NCBI RefSeq assembly: GCF_900155535.1
Contig: NZ_LT706965.1
Location: 20,227 to 84,226, forward strand
Origin: Corynebacterium urinipleomorphum
GTDB lineage: Bacteria; Actinomycetota; Actinomycetes; Mycobacteriales; Mycobacteriaceae
Length of the DNA: 64,000 nt
Direction: 5' to 3'
Shown piece after piece: positions 34,144 through 45,424 of the stretch. How positions within the stretch are numbered: position 1 is the stretch's first letter; the number at the start of each line of letters is the position of its first letter. The notes under the pieces were generated by a model. It was not told where the DNA came from and made no database searches. It saw only the letters and a list, made by a program, of their open reading frames with translations. The position numbers were made by a program, and so were the translations under genes.

Positions 34144-35814
34144 GTGGCCGAGTTCATCTACACGATGAAGAATGTTCGCAGGGCCGTCGGTGACAAGGTC
34201 ATTCTGGACAATGTCACGATGGCTTTTTATCCCGGCGCCAAGATCGGTGTCGTGGGCCCGAACGGTGCGGGTAAGTCCTCGCTGCTGAAGATCATGGCGG
34301 GCATTGACCAGCCGAATAACGGCGAGGCCTTCCTTGATCCGGGCGCGACCGTGGGCATCCTGCTCCAGGAGCCGCCGTTGAACGAGGAGAAGACGGTCCG
34401 CGAGAACGTCGAAGAGGGCTTGGGCGACATCTTTGAGAAGAAGCAGCGCTTCGAGGAGATCGCCACCGAGATGGCCACGAACTACTCCGACGAGCTCATG
34501 GAAGAAATGGGCAAGCTGCAGGAGGAGCTCGACGCGGCTGACGCGTGGGAGGTCGACTCTAAGATTGAGCAGGCCATGGAGGCTCTGCGTTGTCCGCCGT
34601 CGGACTCCCCGGTGACCAACCTCTCCGGTGGTGAGCGCCGCCGCGTCGCTCTGGCCAAGCTTCTGCTGTCCCAGCCGGATTTGCTGCTTCTCGACGAGCC
34701 GACGAACCACCTCGACGCCGAATCCGTCCTGTGGCTGGAGAAGCACCTGCAGGATTACCCGGGCGCCGTCCTGGCTGTGACCCACGACCGCTACTTCCTG
34801 GACCACGTCGCGGAGTGGATCTGCGAGGTGGACCGCGGAAAGCTGTACCCGTACGAGGGCAACTACTCCACCTACCTGGAGAAGAAGGCTGAGCGTCTGG
34901 AGATCGCCGGTAAGAAGGACCAGAAGCTGCAGAAGCGTCTGAAGGGCGAGCTGGAGTGGGTCCGGTCCTCGCCGAAGGCACGTCAGGCGAAGAACAAGGC
35001 CCGTCTGGAGCGCTACGAGGAGATGGCTGCCGAGGCGGAGCAGTACCGCAAGCTCGACTTCGAGGAAATTCAGATCCCCACCCCGCCGCGCCTGGGCAAC
35101 AAGGTCGTGGAGGTCAAGGACCTGAACAAGGGCTTCGACGGCCGCACCCTGATCAAGGACCTGTCGTTCACGCTGCCGCGCAACGGCATCGTCGGTGTCA
35201 TCGGCCCGAACGGTGTGGGTAAGTCCACGCTGTTCAAGACCATCGTCGGGTTCGAGGAGCCGGATTCCGGCACCGTGGAGGTCGGCGACACTGTCCAGAT
35301 CTCGTATGTGGACCAGAACCGCGAGAACATCGACCCGGAGCAGACGGTGTGGGAGGTCGTCTCCGACGGCCTGGATTACATTCACGTGGGTCAGAATGAA
35401 ATGCCGTCGCGCGCGTACCTGTCAGCCTTCGGCTTCAAGGGGCCGGACCAGCAGAAACCGTCCAAGGTGCTTTCCGGTGGTGAGCGCAACCGCCTGAACC
35501 TGGCGCTGACGCTCAAGCAGGGCGGAAACTTGATCCTGCTCGACGAGCCGACCAACGACCTCGATGTGGAGACCCTCGGCTCCCTGGAGAACGCTCTGCA
35601 GAAATTCCCGGGCTGCGCCGTGGTCATTTCGCACGATCGCTGGTTCCTTGACCGAACCTGCACCCACATCCTCGCCTGGGAGGGCAATATTGAGGAAGGC
35701 AAGTGGTTCTGGTTCGAAGGCAACTTCGGCGACTACGAAGCCAACAAGGTGGAGCGACTCGGCGAGGAAGCCGCCAAGCCGTCGCGCGTCACACACCGCA
35801 AGCTGACGCGCTAG
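34144..35814 (+). CDS. ettA: EttA, ABC-F energy-dependent translational throttle protein
   Basis: A 556-residue ABC-F ATPase that binds the ribosomal E site. Two nucleotide-binding domains are present: GPNGAGKSS with LSGGERRR and DEPTNHLD, then GPNGVGKST with LSGGERNR and DEPTNDLD. The arm subdomain (about 95-140) and the charged P-site-interacting linker (about 245-310, LEIAGKKDQKLQKRLKGELEW) fit EttA. The GTG start at 34144 is followed by AEFIYTMKNVRRAVGDKVIL, the family beginning. Confidence 0.94.
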   Translation: MAEFIYTMKNVRRAVGDKVILDNVTMAFYPGAKIGVVGPNGAGKSSLLKIMAGIDQPNNGEAFLDPGATVGILLQEPPLNEEKTVRENVEEGLGDIFEKKQRFEEIATEMATNYSDELMEEMGKLQEELDAADAWEVDSKIEQAMEALRCPPSDSPVTNLSGGERRRVALAKLLLSQPDLLLLDEPTNHLDAESVLWLEKHLQDYPGAVLAVTHDRYFLDHVAEWICEVDRGKLYPYEGNYSTYLEKKAERLEIAGKKDQKLQKRLKGELEWVRSSPKARQAKNKARLERYEEMAAEAEQYRKLDFEEIQIPTPPRLGNKVVEVKDLNKGFDGRTLIKDLSFTLPRNGIVGVIGPNGVGKSTLFKTIVGFEEPDSGTVEVGDTVQISYVDQNRENIDPEQTVWEVVSDGLDYIHVGQNEMPSRAYLSAFGFKGPDQQKPSKVLSGGERNRLNLALTLKQGGNLILLDEPTNDLDVETLGSLENALQKFPGCAVVISHDRWFLDRTCTHILAWEGNIEEGKWFWFEGNFGDYEANKVERLGEEAAKPSRVTHRKLTR

Positions 35815-35848
35815 TCCACATATCCGAACAGAAAGGATCCCCGGACTC

Positions 35849-36271
35849 ATGGCCGACAACGCACCGAACAACATCCAGCACATCACGCTGCGTTGGAACG
35901 ATTTCGACCGTTACGACCACCTGAATAACTGCAAGTTCCTCGACATTTCGCAGGAAGCGCGCATCGCATTCCTGCGCGAGAATTTTAGCGACCAGGAGCA
36001 GGAGTTCGGGGTCTTCGTGCGCCACGTGGAGATCGACTACCTGCGTCCGGTCATGGCTGACACCACCTCGGTGGAGGTGGAGACCACGGTCACCGAGATC
36101 GGCAACACCTCCTTCAAGACCCGCCAGGATTTGAAGGACCGCCAGGGCCGGGTATGCGGCGTAGTCAACACCGTGCTGGTCGCCGTGGACCTGTCCACCG
36201 CAGCCCCGCGCGAGATCACTCAGGCGGAGCGCGGCATTCTCAACGCCGGTGCCGGCGAGTCCGCGGAGTAG
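35849..36271 (+). CDS. Acyl-CoA thioesterase (4HBT hotdog fold)
   Basis: A 140-residue hotdog protein: LRWNDFDRYDHLNNCKFLDISQEARIAFL carries the catalytic Asp of the 4-hydroxybenzoyl-CoA thioesterase family (xxDxxDHxN), and VRHVEIDYLRPV is the central strand. It likely hydrolyses acyl-CoA in the cytoplasm. The stop shares a base with the next gene's GTG, and GAAAGGATCC lies before the ATG. Confidence 0.87.
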   Translation: MADNAPNNIQHITLRWNDFDRYDHLNNCKFLDISQEARIAFLRENFSDQEQEFGVFVRHVEIDYLRPVMADTTSVEVETTVTEIGNTSFKTRQDLKDRQGRVCGVVNTVLVAVDLSTAAPREITQAERGILNAGAGESAE

Positions 36272-36951
36272 TGGCTACCGAGTCCCTCCGCGTCGACGCT
36301 GGAGCAGCTGGGCTGAAGGCGCTCGTCGAGCGTGCGCTCGCCCTGGACGCTACGGGCTCAGCACGCTTTTCGACGTTGGCTGCCACCCCCGATAACCCCG
36401 CCGTCGACGTTTTTGTGACCACCCCGTTCAGCTGCGTCGCATCGCGCCGGGTGGCGGGCGAGGCCTCCCGCGACGGGGCAGTGGTGTCGCTGCAGGACCT
36501 GCGCGACGCGCTGGCGAAAGATTCCGCGGCCGGCGCAGAAGCTGATGGCCCGCTCGAAATCGGTCCCGCCCGCGATGCGAACTGGCTCGGGGCGCTGCCG
36601 CCGAAGAGCGGCTACATCGAGCGCGACATCGTCCCGGTAAACGTTGTGAGGGATCTCGCCGACCAGGGCCGGCGTCTCGCCCGGCAATTCTCCGGGCCCA
36701 TGGGCCCGCCGCGCTCGCTGCTCGAGCAGATCGTGCTCACCGCCGATGCCGAGGAGACCTCCGGCGCGCCGGTGGATGTGCCGATGCGCATGATCTTCAC
36801 CTGCACCTCCCTCGGGTTGATTCCGGGGCCGGCCGCACCGGTGGAGATCCCGCGGCACCTGCGCGTGTCCACCGCCGGGCGGTGGATCCGCCTCGATGCC
36901 CCATTCGGCAGCGTCTACTACACCGCCGGGGGCATCAACCTGTTCGGTTAA
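36271..36951 (+). CDS. Conserved hypothetical protein
   Basis: A 226-residue soluble protein from GTG 36271 (ATESLRVDAGAAG). It contains FVTTPFSCVASRRVAGEASRDGAVVSLQDL and a C-terminal HLRVSTAGRWIRLDAPFGSVYYTAGGINLFG. No catalytic motif or membrane segment is obvious. It overlaps the thioesterase stop by one base and ends convergent with the lactone oxidase gene. I do not recognise a family beyond corynebacterial conservation. Confidence 0.7.
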   Translation: MATESLRVDAGAAGLKALVERALALDATGSARFSTLAATPDNPAVDVFVTTPFSCVASRRVAGEASRDGAVVSLQDLRDALAKDSAAGAEADGPLEIGPARDANWLGALPPKSGYIERDIVPVNVVRDLADQGRRLARQFSGPMGPPRSLLEQIVLTADAEETSGAPVDVPMRMIFTCTSLGLIPGPAAPVEIPRHLRVSTAGRWIRLDAPFGSVYYTAGGINLFG

Positions 36952-36954
36952 GAG

Positions 36955-38301
36955 CTAACCGAACAGCTGCTTCAGGTGCTCCGACCCGAATTTCCGGGTG
37001 GGGTCCATCTGCTCGCGCAGGGCGCAGAATTCGTCGAAACGCGGGTACATTTCCGCGAAGTCCGCGCGGCCGAGCGTGTGCATCTTGCCCCAGTGCGGAC
37101 GTCCGCCCGCAGCGTGGAGCACGTCCTGGATGGGCGGGAAGAACTCGTGCGGGTTCATTGCCTTGGGCACGTGGAAGGCGATGTACATGGACTCACGCCC
37201 GGTTGAGGTGGACAGTGCCACGTCGTCGGCGGCAGTGGTGCGCAGTTCGAGGGGGAAGGGGATGAGCCAGTTGCGGCGGTCCATTTCCCGCCGGATTTCG
37301 CGGACGGCTTCCGGTCCGGCTTCAAGAGGCACCGCGAATTCCATTTCGTGGAAGCGGACGCGGCGCGGGGTGGCAAAGACGTCGTGCGCGCGGGACCGGT
37401 AGCGGTTGGCGGCCATCGCGCCGGCGGCGATGCCGTTGAGCTTCGGGGTGGCGCGGGGAACTGCTCGCGCCACGGCCAGGGCGGCGGCGAAAGCTCCATT
37501 GCCGATCAGGTCGTCCTCGATGAACCGGGTGAACCGCCCGCGCACCTTGGGCTCCCCGCCGGGTGCCGGAGCACCCGGCGCCAGGCGGGTATTGGACTTC
37601 ACCATCGCGCGGCCCGTGTGCGGGAACCAGAACGCCTCGTAGTGGTCCACGGCGCGGGAGCGCTCCTCCCACGTGTCCAGCACGGTGTCGAGGCTCTCCG
37701 CTCCTTCTTCCGCGAGCAGATCGAATGCGTCGACGCACTGCATCTCCACCTCGACGATGACACCGAGAGCGCCCAGGGAGACGGTGACCAAACGAAGAGC
37801 ATCCGGATCGGTGTCGATGGAGTAGTCGCGGCGGTCACCGGAGGCGTCGATAAGCGAAAGGCCCGTGACTGTGCCTGCGAAGCCGGTCCACTCGATGCCC
37901 GTGCCGTGCGTGGATGTGGAGATCGCGCCGGCGACCGACTGGACATCGATGTCGCCCTGGTTGGCCAGCGCGAGGCCGAACGGCTGGAGGTATTCCGGGA
38001 TGCGGTGCAGGCGCGTGCCGGCGAGGAAGCGCACGCGTTTTGTCTCCGGGTCGATGCGGACAATGCCCGCGAGCTTGTCCAGGCTGATCATCGCGTCCGC
38101 GCCCGCAGCGACCGGTGTGAAGGAGTGGCCGCCGCCGACAGTGCGCACCGACCGGCCCGCGGGAAGCGTGCGCACGATGTGCTGAACTTCCTCGATGGTG
38201 GCGGGGTAGTAGAACGCGCTCGGTGAGGTGCTCACCGACCCCGACCAGTTGCGGAAGGTCGCGCCCGTGCGCATTTCAGGGTTGCTGATTGTCGTGCTCA
38301 T
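36955..38301 (-). CDS. FAD-linked lactone oxidase/dehydrogenase (ALO family)
   Basis: A 448-residue VAO-type flavoprotein. The FAD domain carries AGRSVRTVGGGHSFTPVA and AISTSTHGTG, and the C-terminus holds the D-arabinono-1,4-lactone oxidase motif PHWGKMHTL with the final ALREQMDPTRKFGSEHL. This family oxidises aldonolactones (gulono- or arabinono-lactone). I take ATG 38301, which overlaps the PLP-fold gene by ATGA. A similar pair with an alanine-racemase-like protein occurs near Rv1771 in M. tuberculosis. Confidence 0.87.
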   Translation of the reverse strand: MSTTISNPEMRTGATFRNWSGSVSTSPSAFYYPATIEEVQHIVRTLPAGRSVRTVGGGHSFTPVAAGADAMISLDKLAGIVRIDPETKRVRFLAGTRLHRIPEYLQPFGLALANQGDIDVQSVAGAISTSTHGTGIEWTGFAGTVTGLSLIDASGDRRDYSIDTDPDALRLVTVSLGALGVIVEVEMQCVDAFDLLAEEGAESLDTVLDTWEERSRAVDHYEAFWFPHTGRAMVKSNTRLAPGAPAPGGEPKVRGRFTRFIEDDLIGNGAFAAALAVARAVPRATPKLNGIAAGAMAANRYRSRAHDVFATPRRVRFHEMEFAVPLEAGPEAVREIRREMDRRNWLIPFPLELRTTAADDVALSTSTGRESMYIAFHVPKAMNPHEFFPPIQDVLHAAGGRPHWGKMHTLGRADFAEMYPRFDEFCALREQMDPTRKFGSEHLKQLFG

Positions 38302-39512
38302 CGCAGTGTCCACCCATTTCCTCTGTATGTGTCCCACATTTCTGCTTCGCCGTCCGGGTGGACGGCGACGATTCCGTCGACGTGCTCCGTCATCTCCCCG
38401 GCCTTCGCGTGGCGGAACCACACAAGGTCGCCCACGGCCAAGCTGTTCGCGGCTGGTCCGTGCAGAGGGGTCTGCACTTCGCCCGCGCCTTCTGTCGCGG
38501 AGTAGCTCAACCCGCCGGGGTGCACCGCCACCGGTACCCGGTCCGCGGCGGGTGGGCCGGAGGCGATCCACCCGCCGGAATTCACCGTCGCCCAGCCCGG
38601 CGCGGGGATGCGCGAGACCTGGCAGATGAAGAACGCAGCCGCGCGGTGGTTCACGGTGGCGAAGTTGTCGAAGATGACGGGGGTGTAGAACCCGGAGCCC
38701 GCTGCGAGCTCCGTCAGCGTCCCCTCGGCCGCGCTGACGTCGAGCGAGCCCGTGCCGCCTCCGTTGACGAATTCCAGGTCCGCGACCTCGCGCGCGGCGT
38801 CGATGCACGCTTTACGGCGCGGCCCCAGCTGGTCCATGGAGGTGCGCCGCAGCCACCGCTTCACGGATCCCGCCACACCCGGTTCCGCGTCTGCGACCGA
38901 CGCGACCTGCCCCTCGTACGCCATCACGCCCACAAGACGCAGGCATTGCTTATCGACGATCCCCCGCGCCAGTTCCCTCACCTGCTCCGGCGAGCGGACG
39001 GGGGAGCGCCGCGGCCCGATGACCGCGCCGGGCAGGTGGAGCGTGCAGTCGAGGTCGATGGCCACGCGCACCGGCCCGGCGCCCTGTGCCGCTGCCTCGA
39101 TGAGGTCGAGGTGCTCGGTGCAGTCGACCATGACGGTGATGACTTCGCGCAGCGCGGGATCGGACGCGAGTTCACGCAACGCGGGCACATTCACGCTCGG
39201 GTAGGCCACGACAATGTCGTCGAAGCCCTCGCGCGCCAGGTAGATCGCCTCCGGGACGCTGTAGGACAAAATCCCCTGAAAACCGTCGTGGTTCAGCGCC
39301 CGCCGCAGGGCTGCGGTGCTGCGCAAGGATTTCGACGCCACACGGATGGGCAACCCGCGCGACCGCCCGACCATCTGCTCCGCATTGTGGTCGAAGGCTC
39401 CGAGGTCCACAGCAGCGAACGGTGCAGCTATCTGCCCGCTCTTAACAAGCGGCGGCACGACCGCGAGCAGTGTCTGGGAAGGGGTGGTGACCGTAGATGG
39501 CATAGGTGCCAT
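38298..39512 (-). CDS. PLP-dependent D-amino acid deaminase/alanine-racemase-fold protein
   Basis: A 404-residue fold type III PLP protein. The PLP lysine is in PIRVASKSLRS; IDLDCTLHLPG and GGGTGSLDVSA fit the barrel. The C-terminal domain has a HPGGLSYSATE and WFRHAKAGEMTEHVD segment typical of D-serine dehydratase-like proteins, whose His/Cys zinc site may be HAKAGEMTEH. ATG 39512 (MAPMPSTV) or 39503 (MPSTV) can start. It is translationally coupled to the lactone oxidase; the joint substrate is unknown. Confidence 0.82.
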   Translation of the reverse strand: MAPMPSTVTTPSQTLLAVVPPLVKSGQIAAPFAAVDLGAFDHNAEQMVGRSRGLPIRVASKSLRSTAALRRALNHDGFQGILSYSVPEAIYLAREGFDDIVVAYPSVNVPALRELASDPALREVITVMVDCTEHLDLIEAAAQGAGPVRVAIDLDCTLHLPGAVIGPRRSPVRSPEQVRELARGIVDKQCLRLVGVMAYEGQVASVADAEPGVAGSVKRWLRRTSMDQLGPRRKACIDAAREVADLEFVNGGGTGSLDVSAAEGTLTELAAGSGFYTPVIFDNFATVNHRAAAFFICQVSRIPAPGWATVNSGGWIASGPPAADRVPVAVHPGGLSYSATEGAGEVQTPLHGPAANSLAVGDLVWFRHAKAGEMTEHVDGIVAVHPDGEAEMWDTYRGNGWTLR

Positions 39513-39578
39513 CGTAGTTTTAGGAAACTAACTATGTGGGCGTTTCGGTGACGGATTTCATCCCGCTGAGCCGTGCCG

Positions 39579-40043
39579 TTACATCAGGCTGCCGCCTTGC
39601 GAACGCATTCCCGGGTGGTCCTCCGGCTGGTTGATCATCATGTAGGCGACCCGCTGCATGTTGTCCCAGATCGCGTCCCTTTGGGCCGGCAGGAGCTCGT
39701 CCTCGGTGAACTGGTCGAGCGAGTTGCTCATCAGGTCGAGCCACCGCTCCGCTTCCTTCATTCCGATGGCGAAGGGGAAGTGCCGTCGGCGCAGCATCGG
39801 TGCTCCACGGCGTTCGCTGAAGGTCTGCGGGCCGCCCCAGTACTGCACCAGGAACCACCGCAGCCGGTCTTCCGCCCCGTCGAAGTCGTCTTCGGGGTAC
39901 ATGGGACCGATCAGATCGTCCTCGCGCACCTCTTTGTAAAAGCCCCCGACGAGCCGGCGGAAGAAGTCCTCCCCGAGTGCCTCGTACATCGTCTGGGCTG
40001 TGTTTTTGGCGTGTTCTTCGCTGCCGCCCGCGTTCGTAGTCAT
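39579..40043 (-). CDS. glbO: Group II truncated haemoglobin (GlbO-like)
   Basis: A 154-residue globin with the truncated 2-on-2 fold. The heme-proximal His is in LRRRHFPFAIG, and GFYKEV provides the B10 Tyr; WGGPQTF carries the group II Trp(G8) region. The Met-rich C-terminus (MINQPEDHPGMRS) is variable. Such globins handle O2, NO or peroxide. It sits divergent to metB with about 120 bases between them. Confidence 0.9.
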   Translation of the reverse strand: MTTNAGGSEEHAKNTAQTMYEALGEDFFRRLVGGFYKEVREDDLIGPMYPEDDFDGAEDRLRWFLVQYWGGPQTFSERRGAPMLRRRHFPFAIGMKEAERWLDLMSNSLDQFTEDELLPAQRDAIWDNMQRVAYMMINQPEDHPGMRSQGGSLM

Positions 40044-40122
40044 CGCCCCTCATCCTACGCCGGTGCTCTCCGGGTCTTTCCCGGCCGCCGTGAATGTAAA
40101 CCGGCACCCGCCGTCGGCGTAA

Positions 40123-40138
40123 TGGACCGCTTGGTCTA
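40123..40138 (+). promoter_or_regulatory. McbR-like operator upstream of metB
   Basis: TGGAC-N6-GTCTA (TGGACCGCTTGGTCTA) differs by one base from the McbR consensus TAGAC-N6-GTCTA known from C. glutamicum sulfur metabolism. It ends 29 bases before the metB ATG and overlaps the TATTCT region that could serve as -10. This predicts repression of metB by McbR with S-adenosylhomocysteine as the relieving ligand. Confidence 0.65.
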
Positions 40139-40167
40139 TTCTGCGTAGTTGAGAAGAAAGGATTGTG

Positions 40168-41361
40168 ATGTCTGCCGGATTCAACACCGATTCCATCCAC
40201 GCCGGATACGAGCCGGATTCCCTCTACGGGTCGATCAACACCCCCATCTACGCGTCGACCACTTTCGCGCAGGATGACCTGGCGGTGACCCGCAACGGGT
40301 ACGAATACACCCGCGTGGGCAACCCGACCATCACGGCGTTGGAGAAGACCGTCGCCGCTCTGGAGAAAGCCGACTACGGCGTGGCGTTCTCCTCCGGCAT
40401 GGCGGCCGTGGACTCGGTGCTGCGTATCCTGCTCAAGCCTGGCGACCACATTGTCATCGGCAACGACGCTTACGGCGGCACCTACCGCCTGATTCAGCAG
40501 ATCTTCACGCAGTGGGGGATTGAGAACACCCCGGTGGACATCACCAACGTCGACGAGGTCGCCGCCGCGATCCAGGACAACACCAAGGTCGTGTGGGTCG
40601 AGTCCCCGACAAACCCGCTGCTGTCCATCGCGGACATTCAGGCGCTCGCCGCCATCAAGGGTGAGGCCACCCTCGTCGTGGACAACACCTTCGCCTCCCC
40701 GTACCTCCAGCAGCCGCTGGAGCTTGGCGCGGACGTGGTCCTGCACTCGACGACCAAGTACATTGGCGGCCACTCCGACGTTGTCGGCGGTGTCGTCGTC
40801 GGCCGTAACGCGGAAGAAGGTCACGAGGGCGTCTCCGCGATCACCGCGGGCAGCTTCGACGCGCTGAACAATTTGGAGGAGCAGCTGCGCTTCTTCTTCG
40901 GCTGGGTCGGCGCGATCCCCTCGCCGTTCGACACCTACCTCACCGCCCGCGGCCTGAAGACCCTCGGCGTGCGCATGGACAAGCACTGCGACAATGCCGA
41001 AGCAGTGGCGAACTACTTGAACAGCTCCGACAAAGTCGCCCGCGTCTACTACCCGGGCCTGGAGGACCACCCCGGCCACGACATCGCCGTGCGCCAGATG
41101 CGCCGCTTCGGCGGCATGGTCTCCGTGGCGTTCAACACCGCGGAGCAGGCAATGACGTTCTGCCGCTCGACCAAGCTGTTCTGCCTTGCCGAGTCCCTCG
41201 GCGGCGTGGAGAGCCTCCTCGAGCACCCGGCCAGCATGACCCACGTGTCCGTCGCGGGATCCGCACTCGAGGTCCCGCCGGAACTGGTGCGCATCTCCGT
41301 CGGCATCGAGGACACCGAGGACCTCATCGCTGACCTTGAGCAGGCACTGGCGAAGCTCTAG
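40168..41361 (+). CDS. metB: Cystathionine gamma-synthase
   Basis: MetB condenses O-acetylhomoserine or O-succinylhomoserine with cysteine in methionine synthesis. It is a fold-type I PLP enzyme of about 397 residues: PLP lysine in [17 protein letters not shown], with [10 protein letters not shown] and [15 protein letters not shown] upstream and [12 protein letters not shown] and [17 protein letters not shown] in the C-terminal domain. AGAAAGGATTGTG precedes the ATG. The McbR-like box supports methionine regulation. Confidence 0.93.
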   Translation: MSAGFNTDSIHAGYEPDSLYGSINTPIYASTTFAQDDLAVTRNGYEYTRVGNPTITALEKTVAALEKADYGVAFSSGMAAVDSVLRILLKPGDHIVIGNDAYGGTYRLIQQIFTQWGIENTPVDITNVDEVAAAIQDNTKVVWVESPTNPLLSIADIQALAAIKGEATLVVDNTFASPYLQQPLELGADVVLHSTTKYIGGHSDVVGGVVVGRNAEEGHEGVSAITAGSFDALNNLEEQLRFFFGWVGAIPSPFDTYLTARGLKTLGVRMDKHCDNAEAVANYLNSSDKVARVYYPGLEDHPGHDIAVRQMRRFGGMVSVAFNTAEQAMTFCRSTKLFCLAESLGGVESLLEHPASMTHVSVAGSALEVPPELVRISVGIEDTEDLIADLEQALAKL

Positions 41362-41392
41362 CACACGCTTCTCGCCTCGCTACTCCCGCCAA

Positions 41393-41457
41393 ATGCAGCT
41401 ACTCGCTTGCAGCTCAACCCGGTTTTTCGGCTTTTAGCTGCGTGCTGGTAGCTGCAT
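41393..41457. terminator. Bidirectional hairpin between metB and pepN
   Basis: Arms ATGCAGCTAC... (41393-41414) and its near-complement (41436-41457) pair along 22 bases with about four mismatches around a loop containing TTTTT. It lies between two converging genes and is probably a two-way terminator. Confidence 0.6.
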
Positions 41458-41517
41458 GTGCGGTTTTGGGGGACTGTCGCGGCCCCGGGCGGCCCCGGGG
41501 TGGCGCTGGGGGCCGGT

Positions 41518-43905
<2,388 letters not shown>

Positions 43906-43955
43906 GCAAACCAACGTACCGTTGGAGGCATTACCGATTTCTAGAGGAGTGGATT

Positions 43956-44570
43956 ATGACTGAGCAAGTGACTTTCTGGTTCGACGTGGCATGCCCGTTC
44001 TGCTGGCAGACCTCCCGCTGGATGAAGGAAGTGGAGAAGGTCCGCGACGTGAACATCGAGTGGATCCCCATGTCCCTGTCCGTGCTTAACGACGGCGCCG
44101 ACATCCCCGCCGACTACGCCAAGGCCATGGAAGCGAACTGGGGTCCCGCGCGCGTGTTCACGAAAGTCAAGTCCGAGGCGCCGGAGAAGGTCGACGAGCT
44201 GTACACCGCCATGGGCACCCTCGTGCACCCGGGCGGCGAGGGCGGCAAGAAGGGCTATGGCGCGTACGACGAGATCATCGCCAAGGCTCTCGACGAGGTC
44301 GGGCTCGACGCCTCCTACGCCGACGTGGCCAACACCGAGGAGTACGACGAGCAGCTGCGCGGCTTCCACCAGGGCGCGATGGACGCTGTCGGCGACGAGG
44401 TGGGTACCCCGGTGATCAAGCTCGGCGACACCGCCTTCTTCGGTCCCGTGATCACCCGCGTGCCGGAAGGCGAGGAAGCCGGAAAGCTCTTCGACCACGC
44501 CGTGGGCCTGGCAGAGTTCCCCTACTTCTTCGAGCTCAAACGCTCCCGCACCGAGGCGCCGCAGGTCTAG
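43956..44570 (+). CDS. DsbA-fold oxidoreductase (Rv2466c-like, mycothiol-dependent)
   Basis: A 204-residue DsbA-family protein with the active site CPFCW at residues about 13-17 (FWFDVACPFCWQTSRW). Rv2466c in M. tuberculosis has CPWC, acts as a mycothiol-dependent reductase and activates the prodrug TP053; the surrounding WIPMSLSVLNDG and FGPVITRVPEGEEAG are its conserved segments. The Phe for Trp in the dipeptide is a noticeable difference. The order pepN-Rv2466c-rpiB is preserved. Confidence 0.87.
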   Translation: MTEQVTFWFDVACPFCWQTSRWMKEVEKVRDVNIEWIPMSLSVLNDGADIPADYAKAMEANWGPARVFTKVKSEAPEKVDELYTAMGTLVHPGGEGGKKGYGAYDEIIAKALDEVGLDASYADVANTEEYDEQLRGFHQGAMDAVGDEVGTPVIKLGDTAFFGPVITRVPEGEEAGKLFDHAVGLAEFPYFFELKRSRTEAPQV

Positions 44571-44630
44571 CCCGCCACGGTGCGCGTACTGCGAGCTTGC
44601 CGCGGCGGAACTTCCCGTAGGCTGGGCGCC

Positions 44631-45119
<489 letters not shown>

Positions 45120-45138
45120 CGCTTTGGTGCTTAACCTG

Positions 45139-45162
45139 ACCCGCTCTCCGGAGCGGGTTTTC
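45139..45162 (+). terminator. Terminator after rpiB
   Basis: Arms ACCCGCTC and GAGCGGGT around TCCG with TTT following. The 45163-45424 stretch beyond has no convincing gene; it contains a perfect 11-bp inverted repeat (GGTTAGTCCCG at 45210-45220, CGGGACTAACC at 45281-45291) with a third AGTCCCGTTG copy at 45187. Confidence 0.75.
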
Positions 45163-45424
45163 GCATTTCTGGTCTGTGGAAGGGGGAGTCCCGTTGTTTC
45201 TTGGGGGGTGGTTAGTCCCGTCCGAAATCGGCCCCGCAAAAGACCAGGTCGGCTGTGACTGGTGTGGCGTCACACTGCAACGGGACTAACCTCACCTAAG
45301 CGGCCGGCGGGCGAGCGAGCGGGTGCACGGACGGTCAACCGACTGCCAACCCCGCAGGCAATGTCCACTCCAGTGGACACCGGTCCCTTCCGCGACCAGC
45401 CCAGAAGCGGAATCATTGACAAAT

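Noticed and set aside
38302..38808. N-terminal extension of the FAD lactone oxidase
   Set aside because: It overlaps the deaminase-like gene and lacks similarity; the ATG at 38301 overlaps the upstream stop as ATGA.
39532..41364. A 610-residue minus-strand frame opposite metB
   Set aside because: It is antisense to metB and glbO with no recognisable motif.
45163..45424. A possible riboswitch or ncRNA before the AbiEi-like gene
   Set aside because: The inverted arms are 60 bases apart with no further paired structure that I can identify.
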